This document shows positions 22,178 through 31,121 of a DNA stretch of 64,000 bases, piece by piece (the first letter of the stretch is position 1; every line of letters begins with the position of its first letter). Made by a program: the position numbers and the translations under genes. The notes beneath the pieces were generated by a model. It did no database searches. It was not told the DNA's origin and saw only the letters and a program-made list of their open reading frames with translations. This DNA is from Hypericum androsaemum (lineage: Eukaryota; Streptophyta; Magnoliopsida; Malpighiales; Hypericaceae). Where the stretch lies: positions 10,227,106 to 10,291,105 of the forward strand of contig OZ023196.1 in NCBI GenBank assembly GCA_963995505.1. The letters are read 5' to 3'.

Positions 22178-23500
22178 GTATATATTGAACCACTTCTTGA
22201 CCAATGAGTTAAAGCTTCAACCCAGCAAGGCGAAGGTCAAAATAAAGAAGTTGCAAAACACAAATACAGAGAGGTATTAGCTTTTGGGTTGGTTCCAATG
22301 CAAAAATCCTACTTACTTATTTGAGTTCCCATCTCTCATTGTTACGTTTCACCGAGTCATCCCCCATCCCAAGCTTCTTTCTTAAAGTGGAAAGATGGTC
22401 AAGTATCGTAGGAGAAGAATGCAGGAGCAAGAAACAAAGGAGCCAAAGACTGCAACATTAATCTTTAGTGATTTCATCAAATACCCAATTGGAGAGTGGC
22501 AACAGATTCTTCTACGAACAGTGTAAGACTAAGTGGGGGATTGCTTCAAGTTATGCAGAAGAGGGAGAGTAAGAAAAGGGAAGAAGAAAAGTTACACTTG
22601 CTCTCATTGAGTTTACAAAAATAGAGAAAGTGTAAAGGCAAGTTGAGTAGACCAGTTTCTCTTTTGTATTTCCAAGGAAAAGTATGGAAATGGGGGAGAA
22701 GTGAAGCTGAATGGGAGGCAATTTAAAGAGGAGGAGGAGAAGGAGAGAGAAGTGGACGAGGGAGAAGAGGGGTATTTTGAAAAATATAGCCAAATTTTGG
22801 ATTATTTAAAAATTTGCCTTATAGACAACACAGTGACACCAAGATAAATATTTTTTTGAGTTGGCGTACCATGTAGGCACAAAATGAGAGCATTTTAAGT
22901 TCGAGCAGCCGGGTAACTGCCCGTGAGGTCCCCTTGAAATTTCAGGGACCATTTTGATGTATTTTAAACTACATAGTTGTAAGTGTCAAACGACTAAACT
23001 AGAAGGTACCAAAGTGAAATTTTTCATATTAAAATTCCATAATAATCCATAACTGATGAAATACGTAGCTTTTGGTGGGCCAAACTGTAGAAGATCCATT
23101 GCCACAATAACGGGCCTCCTAAACAAACTCAAGTCTTTAGTGAAATCAAGTCTTTTCCTAAATTGAGAAACAATATAAATGAGAAACGATATAAATAATT
23201 TATACCATCACCCAATTTTATTTTAATTATTTCATTTTGGAACAAGCAATTGCCAAATTTTTTGGGGAAAATAAAATCTACAACAATCAATCCTCATCAA
23301 TTTCGTGATCATTAAGATTTTTCGAAAGTAGCAACAACGACGATGACACCTAAAACTCCGCCATGTGCCCTTTCAAGTTGTCTCTAAGTTGTTCAAGCAG
23401 TCTTCCTCGTCACCAACTCTTCAAAGTCAATCTCTGCGATCGGTTCATGATCACATGTCTTGAGTGCATTGTCAAGTCTCTCTCCTCTCTTCTCCTCCTT
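22178..23500. other. Flank with possible exon-like scraps, no gene called
   Basis: Two short open stretches are seen: about 22185-22275 and 22395-22530 (the latter reading FSDFIKYPIGEWQQILLRT). They could belong to the same unidentified gene relic as the sequence at 18960-19500, now split by the foldback element, but I cannot show this. 22550-22790 is purine-rich. The rest is AT-rich without coding signal. Confidence 0.25.
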
Positions 23501-23503
23501 GAC

Positions 23504-23770
23504 TCAGACCTCCTTCTGGATGTTCCTAGCGTGTCGGGGCACCTTGTCGCCCTTGTCTTGACGGTCATCCTTGTTTAGAAAGCGATTTGCAATGGAGTGG
23601 ACGCTAGGGTTGCCGAAGGAGAAGGCCTTGCCTCCCGGGGAGAACACTATAATGGCTATTTGGGCGGCGCATAAGATGGCGAGCTCGTTGGCCTTCTTGA
23701 AGAGCCCGTTTCGACGCTTGCAGAAGGTCACCTGAAGGTGTTTATTTCCTTTAACTGCACTCAGTGATCA
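23504..23770 (-). pseudogene. Type I MADS-box fragment (MADS domain)
   Basis: On the minus strand the frame reads [19 protein letters not shown], then [19 protein letters not shown] and [14 protein letters not shown]. This is the DNA-binding MADS domain of the type I (M-alpha, AGL62-like) class. The first residues of the domain (GRxKI..) are missing, and a TGA lies a few codons upstream of LQVTF. The C-terminal half is also missing: the frame ends at NIQKEV about 20 residues after the domain. Unlike the array copies at 46-52 kb, it has no intron at FSPGGK. A working protein would bind CArG-type DNA; this is a fragment. Confidence 0.75.
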
Positions 23771-24006
23771 CAGCAAATTTCAAAATAATTAAGCAATCAA
23801 AGGTTATTTTCCTTCTTCGGCTATAAGTGAAGAAGATTATCAAACATGCCAATACAGCATGAGAACTAACGGGGTGACAAAACCAACTTAATTATTAAAA
23901 CAAGTCACTCCAAACTGTGTTAATAATTATATAATAACGACCCATGATAAATTGTATCCGAAAAATGTGTGTGTGGTGGATAAAGATAATTGAGATTATT
24001 AATCTA

Positions 24007-24290
24007 TCAACTACAAGAAGCTATGGCCTTGTTCTTCTTCTCATCCATCTTCCTCTTCACGATACCAAGTATTTCATCTAATCTATACTTCGCTTCTTGA
24101 AGCTGTTGCTTACTAAGCTCATTGATCGGAATCTGCCACCATAACCTCTCCTCCTTACTACTGATCCTCTGACGTCTTTCTTCATCATCTTCTCTCGCTT
24201 CTTCTCCTCTTCCAATTGACTTATCAACTCGATGTGAACCTTGATCAAACTTGACGAAACCTTCTCTCGCTTCTTCATTTTTGTCCATTG
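24007..24290 (-). pseudogene. C-terminal half of a type I MADS-box gene
   Basis: The 93-codon frame is highly charged and contains LWWQIPINELSKQQLQEAKY, matching the WW-x-x-P-x-x-x-L block that follows the linker in AGL62-like proteins (compare QGWWETPIEEL in the copies at 46-52 kb). No MADS domain lies upstream of it within reach; a Cassandra element starts 37 bp upstream. Together with 23504-23770 it looks like the remains of two tandem genes from which the middle was deleted. Confidence 0.6.
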
Positions 24291-24326
24291 CTTCCCTTTG
24301 TTTTACTGGTTGGCTTTCATGTAAAC

Positions 24327-24537
24327 TATGATACCCGTTAATGATTTGTTTCGAAAAATCTTAAGTGATTTGATTGGTACTATCCATATCAACAAGGTGC
24401 AGCTTCTTTTCTGGCGCACATCTTAAGAGAATTCTAAGGTTAAATGCGATTGCCCTGGAGTAGTCTTAGAATGGGTAACCTCTTGAAAAAACTTGTGTTG
24501 GTCTGTGGAGATAGTCATCAAATCACAAGGCGTTACA
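24327..24537 (+). repeat. Cassandra 5' LTR
   Basis: It starts TATGATACCC (the expected TG has become TA) and ends GCGTTACA. It is 211 bp and lacks about 47 bp present in the other LTR (24796-24843), a deletion after insertion or a difference in the source. Confidence 0.85.
24434..24500 (+). promoter_or_regulatory. 5S rRNA-like block with internal RNA polymerase III promoter, 5' LTR
   Basis: The bases from CTAAGGTTAAATGCG to AACTTGTGTT follow the 3' half of plant 5S rRNA (AAGTTAAGCGTGCTTGG, AGTAGTACTAGGATGGGTGACC). The C-box equivalent here is GAATGGGTAACC, with two changes. In this family the 5S block is thought to drive transcription by RNA polymerase III. Confidence 0.75.
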
Positions 24538-24632
24538 TTATGTATCAAAGCAAAAATGATTCTAGGATTGTTCTGTGTTCTCAATGTTCTGTCTGGCGTG
24601 ACGAAGAATTCACGTATTTAGGGAGGGGTGAA

Positions 24633-24890
24633 TGTGATACTCCCAAATAATGATCTGTTATGAAAAGTCATAAGTGATTTGATTGATATTATCGCTATCA
24701 ACAAAGTGAACATTCTTTTCTGGTACAAATCTTAAGAAAATAACAAGATTAAATGCACTTTTCTTGGAGTAGTCTTAGGATGGGTGACCTCCTGGAAAAA
24801 ATTTCGGAATGCGTACGAGTGAATACAAAACAACCTGAAAATGACTCTTGTTGGTCTGCGGAAACAATCATCAAATCACAGAGTGTTACA
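24633..24890 (+). repeat. Cassandra 3' LTR
   Basis: It starts TGTGATACTCCC and ends GTGTTACA, the canonical ends of the family. It is 258 bp. Confidence 0.85.
24743..24810 (+). promoter_or_regulatory. 5S rRNA-like block, 3' LTR
   Basis: AGTAGTCTTAGGATGGGTGA continuing CCTCCTGG differs from the plant 5S sequence at only one or two positions over this core. The C-box GGATGGGTGACC is intact, so this LTR keeps a better promoter than the 5' one. Confidence 0.8.
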
Positions 24891-24920
24891 TAAACCCTAA
24901 CAAATATATATTAAAGAATA

Positions 24921-26335
24921 GAGAAAAGTATACTCAACTACCCTGTAGTTTTGTATTTTCTAAATTAAGGCCATATGGTTTAAAATTATATTTTTTAGGC
25001 CTGTGGTTTTTTGCTCGGACACGTCTCAGTCCTGGGCAGCCCGGGCAGTTGCCTGCCATTTTTTCATCCACCAGGGCTCCATATCATCCATAATGATGTC
25101 GTTTGGCATCCTACGTGGATGATTTATTGTTTAAGCCGTCGCTGACGTGCCGCGTGACAAATTGCCAAATAACCCTCGTCTTCTTCCCGTGCCCCTTCCT
25201 CCCCACCCCTTATTCTTCCCCTACCCTTTCTTCCTCCCTCCCACCTCCCTTCGCCCATAAAGCACAATAAACTCAACTTCTTGAAAAAATTAAACTCCAA
25301 AGAATAAACCTTTTAAAATTCCTGGAATATTCTCACGGAATGCTCCTGCATTTATCTCAAAGTCAAATCTCCTCTCCCTCTAAATCACTAACCAACAGAT
25401 TTTGAAATAAACTCAAATCTGAGAAACAACTTGAGCCACAACGATTCATCAGTTCACAAACTTCTGAACGTTGGAATCCAAAGACCAAGATCTACAAAAG
25501 GGGTCGAGGACGGCGACGGTGCCGGGTTCACCGATCGGGACCCGGCCTACATGACCCAGCCGCTGGCTCGACACCATCCTCCCTGACAAGATCTAGAACC
25601 TCACTGCCCAAAGCCACATCGCCGTCTCCTTCTAGATCCCGCCCTACAACCTCGCCGCCCAGAGCCACCGGGACCCGGCCAGAGGGGGTGGGTTGCTGGG
25701 AAACAACGAGGAGACGACGACGATGAGGACCATTGGGATGGTTGTAGTCTGGTCTAGGCTTCAAAGCTGCAGTTTCAAATGGATTGGCTTGATTGTTTCG
25801 TTGGGGAAGACAATGGAGATGAAGATGGAGGTGGAGGCGAACGATTTAAGAGCGGGGATGATTTTGTTTGATTATTTCGAACGTAATTGTTTGATTGTTC
25901 TTTTGGTCTCTGTGTATTTTTTTTATTAAAATTGCAGGGATTGATTTTGTTGATGTTAGTTTTTAGTTGCTTTTGATGTTCTTGATGTTGGTGTTCTTGG
26001 TATTCTAGTGATTGAAGTTTGTGATTTTTTTTACCGATGGGCAAATCGTAGGGTTTTAGAAAAAATATTTTATTTCAAAATTAGGACTAATTTGATAATT
26101 TATCACGTGCCACGTCATGTACGACTTACACAAACGGACTGTCCACGTAGGACAAAAAACTATGACATTTCGTAGCATGTGAAGCCAACGTGGACAGACA
26201 AGTGGCCAGGCAGCTAGCCCAAGACTGAAGCATGTCCGAGCAAAAAAAATCACAGGACTAAAAATCGTAATTTTAAACCATGTTGTCTTAATTTGAAAAA
26301 TGTAAAACTACAGAGTACTTAAGTGTAATTTTCTC
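24921..26335. mobile_element. Mutator-like non-autonomous element with long terminal inverted repeats
   Basis: The left end begins GAGAAAAGTATACTCAACTA. The right end, read on the minus strand, begins GAGAAAATTACACTTAAGTA. The similarity continues for about 120 bp or more, through TGGTTTAAAATTA and TTTTTTGCTCGGACA. The flanks TAAAGAATA (24912-24920) and TAAAAAATA (26336-26344) agree at eight of nine positions, a 9-bp duplication as Mutator-like elements make. The 1.4-kb interior has no transposase. It includes GC-rich, gene-like sequence (25500-25730), which may be a captured host fragment (Pack-MULE). Confidence 0.85.
25480..25960. other. GC-rich cargo of the Mutator-like element
   Basis: The base composition changes sharply from AT-rich ends to GC-rich sequence from about 25500 to 25730, then returns to AT-rich by 25900. 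The plus strand around 25570-25675 contains two related stretches of about 30 bp (CTAGAACCTCACTGCCCAAA and CTACAACCTCGCCGCCCAGA). Stops occur in the likely frames. I cannot name the source gene. Confidence 0.45.
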
Positions 26336-26344
26336 TAAAAAATA

Positions 26345-27130
26345 TTGCAAGATGGTTTCTGTGAAATTAGGGCTGTGTGTTTTCAACCAAGAAGGTTGGT
26401 GTATATTTAAATATGTGAAAATGCATAAGCAGGTAGAAGATTGATTGATACGTTTGTGATTCTCTCGTTTTGAATCGTATTACTTCAACATTAAGATTCT
26501 TTGAAAAATAAATTACACTAAGAATACTCTATGTTAGTGTTTGAATCTTAAAACTCTGTTAAATCTTCAATCGTCTATACTGCTACATCAAATTGCCTTT
26601 GCCACATTAAGATTCCTGCTAATTCGAATATGGTCGATCAATCACCAATCTGTTTCTTTTTAGGAACATTAATTTTTTAATCTTTAAAAAAGAATTCCTT
26701 AATTAAGTGCTTCGTTTCAATCTATTTATAGTTATTGTCTAAACAAAAGTAATGTCCTTCCTTCTACTTCTCCATTTCTAGCAAAACAAAGCATATAAGT
26801 AAGATCAAATAAAAACTTGGTTCAAAAATGGACGGTCGGTATAAAAGTTTTCAGATAATAGATTTTTCCAAAAAAGCGATAACATTTTTTAAAAAGACTT
26901 GAAGTAGCGTGAAAACTTGGAGCATTGATTTGGTACGGGAAATCCAATCCCATACAGAACGGAATAGGGGTAAATTAGTACAAAAAGAGAAAAAAAGGGA
27001 CGCGTTAGAGGGCTAACGCAAGTGATGGTGGGGGCTGACGCGCGTGCCTAAAGCCTCCATTTTTAATTTATAAATTATTTTTTAATTACAAAATTTTTAA
27101 TTAATTATATATTTTATTAAATATTAACCC
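26345..27130. other. AT-rich stretch, no gene seen
   Basis: Nothing coding is visible. Near 26930 a TTTGGTACGGGAAATCC motif recurs loosely in inverted form near 27900-27945, which may mark the ends of an old element around the minisatellite. The match is too weak to call. Confidence 0.3.
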
Positions 27131-27455
27131 CATGCTATTTTATCGTAACCGATCTGCCATTTGGTCATTACAAATATGCCTTTTATTGTAACCGGATATG
27201 TCATTTTATCGTACTCCGCTCTGTCATTTAGTCATAATGAGGCATGCCATTTAATTGTAATTCACCATGCCATTTTATCGTACATGGTCTGTCATTTGGT
27301 CATTACAAAGCATGCCTTTTTATTGTTACCGGACATGTCATTTTATCGTACCCGGCTTTGCCATTTGATTGTAACCGGGCATGTCATTTGATTGTAAACA
27401 GGCATGCCATTTGATCGTAACATGACCTGCCATTTGATTGTAACCGATCATATCA
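27131..27455 (+). repeat. Minisatellite with units of about 21-23 bp
   Basis: Units of the type CATGCCATTTGATCGTAACC follow one another about fifteen times with substitutions (GTCATTTTATCGTACCCGG, CTGCCATTTGGTCATTAC and others). Confidence 0.85.
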
Positions 27456-28224
27456 CTTTGGACATACATCACGAACAAAAACAAAAAACAAGAACAATTA
27501 TTTAACTATTCACTAAGTCAACCTTTACACATCTGAAAAAAAACATATCAAAGAGGAGAGAGATAGAGTTGGGGGTGGTAAGAAGGAAAACATGAAGGAA
27601 GGAATAAGGAGAGAGAAGGAAACCTCTTTCTCGCCGACGTCGCTCCTCGTCGACATTGCTCCTTGTTGGCGTCGAATTTATTTAGAATTGAAAAAAAGAG
27701 AGAGGGAGGGAGAGGAAAAAAAGTGCTCCAGGGAAGGGAAGGAAAAATAAAAAAAAAGGAATGAGCCAGGAAATAGAAGGAAGAGGGAAAAAGGAAAGAG
27801 AGAGAAAAATAAAAGGCAAAAATAACCCGGATTAATTACTACCGTTAAATCTCTGATGAGCGTCTAATCATCAGATCTATGATATAGATTAAATTCTATT
27901 TGGTACAGGGACTTCTATCTTTCCCGGTACCCAATTCATTCTGGAAAACTTGATGGCGTTGATGATTTTTTATAATAAAAAATTTAGAAAAATAGTAAAT
28001 GATCATCTCCCTCCCGCGTCATTTCCGCTCAAGAAAAACTAGTTAATTATGTCCTGTGGAATTGAAGAGCATTCGTAGCCCTTTTAAAAAAAAATTTTAA
28101 AGGCCACATTGTCAACATTGAACAATTGTTTTTGAGAATCAATAATTGAAGTAAACATGATCGGATCATTCTTGTAAGAATTTTTTTGTGAATTAAGTAG
28201 AGTCTATTGTAAATTTTAGATATT
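27456..28224. other. Purine-rich intergenic stretch
   Basis: From about 27545 to 27830 the plus strand is strongly purine-rich (GAGAGAGGGAGGGAG and AAGGAAGAGGG runs), broken by a small duplicated GTCGCTCCTCGTCG-type motif near 27640. There is no gene. Confidence 0.5.
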
Positions 28225-28568
28225 GAAATCTTATTAATCAGATAAATGGCAATTAGTCTTATAATTGTTGCGTTACCAATATAGGGAATGAGTGTGAATA
28301 AATATCTAAATAGATTTAGATTAGAGTAAATTAATGATGATGACAATATCTAAATAGATTTAGATTAGAGTAAATTAATGATGATGACTTTTAATGTTTG
28401 GTCAACCGAGTTTTACATCTTTCTCAATAATTTTACTTGTTTGAGTATATGCACTCTTCACAATATACCAGATATAACTTTTATTGCTATTTCAAAATTT
28501 ATCATCTTAATTACTATTTAATTATTTTGAGTAATTCTACTTTTTGAGTAACTCCACTTCTCGTACAC
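28225..28568. repeat. Detached left fragment of the MADS tandem array
   Basis: This matches the spacer of the array at about 47830-48080, 50095-50400 and 53625-53920 (shared GGCAATTAGTCTT, ATAGGGAATGA, ATCTAAATAGATTTAG, TTGGTCAACCGAG). It stops at CGTACAC, where the array copies continue into TACATTGCCATGC. That continuation is found at 45881. A 44-bp segment (28301-28344) is repeated exactly at 28345-28388. Confidence 0.8.
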
Positions 28569-29433
28569 TCTTTTGGATTGAGAGACGACTACATAAAGAG
28601 TATTTTCATGTGGCGAGACTCAATTACCGACCGTTCAATTAGATTAAAAAAATTTGACAGATCAGACGGTTAAAATGCTATTGGGGACAAACTCGTTATA
28701 TAAAACAATACCGCAACCCTAAAAAAATAAACCTCTAATACTCTCCTCCTTTTTTTCCCGCCGACGGCATCTCACATCTCCTGCCAACAATCATCATTTT
28801 CTCAAAAAAAAAAATCAACGATCATCATCTCACGTTTCCAATCAACATGACTTTTTTCTTGCATCATCCTTTTCAGGAAGCGATGAAGAAGGACCTTGCT
28901 GATGCCACATCAGAGCCGGATCTAATGTTGAAGGCATGCTTGGCTGATGCTTATTTGCTTCTGATTTTTCGTTCATTCGAGGAAGATGAATTGGTTGAGG
29001 TCAAAGCAGACAAGCCTCTAACCAGCATTTCGGCCACTGAGATCAGCTCTCCATCATCACCTTCTCTAACCTGACAGATAAACGAATCAATTCAAATCAA
29101 TTTTTTGTGATTTCGGATGTTGGTACCTTCTCTAACCCTACTCGCTACACTTCTCTTTTACCGCCAATTGTGTCAGTCCAATTGTCTCAGTCCTTTTGTG
29201 TGGATCTGGTTCTTTCGAAAGATATTTAATTGATATTAAAGATCAAAATTTTTTTCTTTTCCCAGATTCATTTCTGACATTGGTATGTAACTGTATAGAA
29301 ATTGGTATACATATGCAATCATATTGGTATGCATTGTGCATTTGTTCAGAAAATCACAGCGACATTGATATTTTTGTTAAGTGACATTGGTTATTCTATG
29401 AGCTAAAATTGGTATAAATATTTATATACATTG
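28569..29433. other. Left flank of the composite insertion
   Basis: This stretch separates the array fragment from the Athila-like element. It has a short open frame at 28847-29074 (75 codons, acidic, unrecognised) that I do not call a gene. From 29275 it contains several ATTGGTAT motifs, which are the reverse complement of the ATACCAAT-type motifs filling 44886-45750 on the other side. Confidence 0.4.
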
Positions 29434-29438
29434 GTATG

Positions 29439-29515
29439 TAATATGAGTAAATTTAGCAATTTATCTACCTATCCTATGCAAATAATCTAGTAGTAAGTAG
29501 GTTCGAACTGAGAGA
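29439..29515 (-). repeat. Athila-like 3' LTR, part cut off by the copia insertion
   Basis: These bases carry the outer end of the LTR (TAATATGAG on the plus strand) up to the copia LTR. The sequence reads smoothly onward at 38047 (GGTTCGAACTGAGAGA, then AGGGATTGGTACG) once the copia element is removed. The 5 bp on the two sides, AGAGA and AGGGA, differ by one base. Confidence 0.65.
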
Positions 29516-31107
29516 TGTTAGAATTTATAAACACAAACTCTAGGTTCGCAGTAGTGGAAGATAAAATTTTCACTTCCTGATCATAGTAGTATAACATAAA
29601 ATATAACAACATCGTTAGAGGATGCTTATAGTACGTTGTAGATCGATCCTCAACTACGGTATCCACGTAGTCCTCGTCTACGAGCTCTTGACAGTTGATA
29701 TCTTCGAGAATTCGCTAAGAAAATTTTTTATCGAAAATAGCTAGAGAAAATATGTGTGTCTATGTTGGTTAAGTCGTACTCTTAACCCTAGATACTTAAG
29801 TATATATATAGTAAAATTAACTTGACAACTCCTAACCTAATAGGAGTGCCAAACGTGGTCATCATGGTTGGAAGCCAAGCTTCCGCGTTAATTTTCTTTG
29901 GCCCTTACGTGGGCAACAAGGCAATAAGGCTTTATTAGATCTACGATCATTTGGGCCTTAAAAGCCCATTTTGACAATCTCTTTGATCCAATAAATTTGT
30001 CCAATATTTTACTATACATATATTATTTAATTAAATCTAATTTAATTAAATAATTATAATAATATCTAATAGAATTATAATATTTTTCTATAGATTAAAT
30101 ATTCTTGATCAAATCAATATTTAATCTAACCAACTTTAATTCGTAAACTAAGACTACTTGTTATGTGACCCATAGGCCCTCATATGTCAAGCGATTAGTC
30201 GAACTATTGGTCTTAGTCGAACCCTAGACAATAGACCAGACAATCTCAACACATGAGGTATGTTGCAAGGATACAGCAACTACCTGTAATGTGAAGCTCA
30301 TAGTGATACGGTCCTTTCATTCGCGAATACTCGATTAAGTCTTGAACATGATTAAGTATCTATTCAAATAACTTAATCATATTATCTCATTCTACTAATT
30401 GATCATATTGTCACTTTTAGACACCATTCCAAAAGTGACGTGCATTGGCCAATGACTAACGATCCAAATAGTTATGAGAAGACAAGTATTCTCTCCAAGT
30501 TTATTTGAGGAATGAATCATATTCTTGGCTCAACTACCACACACATGCACTTCGTGATGTACCTAATACATGTCGTATCTACCCCGTCAGGAGTGCAAGC
30601 GTTGGTCATGGTCAAAGTCCATCACTCCGTACATGTCATGCGTATTGACCTCAAGTCAGAGGACTATTACACTACTCTACAAACCGATACTTCCGTAGAC
30701 ACGTAAATAGAATACACCAAACAGTTTCTCGGTCGGGCATGCAAATACTCTCCAAAGTATCTGTGCATCCATCATGAAATACCTAGTATCTCGTAGTTGT
30801 GAGGACCACTACATCCTCTAAGGATATGATACAGATTGCACACCAATCTCAATCGCATCATCGATATTCCATTCTCGATGATCATTGATTGTGGCTCTTT
30901 AAGAACCATGCTTATAGTCATCTGAGATCTCATATTCTTAATGACAACATTAGTTCATGGGAATACTAACATGAATATATGCAAACAATCAAATAATATA
31001 TTCAATGAGTATAATGCCGAGCATTATAAATCAATAATACGAAATAACTGAATGTGATCAAGTACAATGCCTTTACTAGAATTGTCTCTAGGACATATAT
31101 ACTAACA
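29516..31107 (-). repeat. Copia 3' LTR
   Basis: Plus-strand ends are TGTTAGAATTTATAAAC and ATATATACTAACA. It is 1592 bp and matches 36465-38046 apart from scattered substitutions and a length difference near 30030, where the other LTR lacks part of an ATTTAATTAAATC stretch. Confidence 0.9.
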
Positions 31108-31120
31108 ATCTCCCACTTGG
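31108..31120 (-). other. Copia polypurine tract
   Basis: On the minus strand the bases CCAAGTGGGAGAT lie directly before the 3' LTR. Confidence 0.8.
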
Positions 31121-31121
31121 C

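Larger units (their letters stand above)
24327..24890 (+). mobile_element. Cassandra-type TRIM retrotransposon, complete, with target duplication
   Basis: Two short LTRs (24327-24537 and 24633-24890) flank 95 bp of internal sequence that contains a primer-binding site (TGTATCAAAGC at 24541) and a polypurine tract (GGGAGGGGTGAA at 24621-24632). Both LTRs carry 5S rRNA-like sequence. TAAAC occurs directly before the first LTR (24322-24326) and directly after the second (24891-24895), an exact 5-bp duplication. The total of 564 bp fits Cassandra, a plant terminal-repeat retrotransposon in miniature. It has no coding capacity. Confidence 0.9.

Noticed and set aside
24434..24810. Two 5S rRNA-like blocks that could be 5S rRNA genes.
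   Set aside because: They lack the full 120-base 5S sequence and sit inside LTRs with TG...CA ends, primer site, purine tract and target duplication, which identifies a Cassandra element.
25528..25764. A 78-codon Gly/Asp-rich open frame on the minus strand.
   Set aside because: It falls in the GC-rich cargo of the Mutator-like element. GC-rich DNA gives long frames by chance, and no motif is visible.
27131..27455. Regularly spaced repeats that could suggest a CRISPR array.
   Set aside because: The sequence is a plant genome. The units are contiguous without unique spacers and form a minisatellite. The same applies to 44886-45750 and 52200-52565.
26928..27946. Possible terminal inverted repeats TTTGGTACGGGAAATCC and, inverted, TTGGGTACCGGGAAAG.
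   Set aside because: Only short interrupted similarity is seen and no target duplication was found, so I did not call an element.
30512..30706. A 64-codon open frame present almost unchanged at 30512-30706 and 37451-37645, which looks like a conserved small gene.
   Set aside because: Both lie inside the two copia LTRs. They are alike because LTRs are copied from one template, not because of selection.
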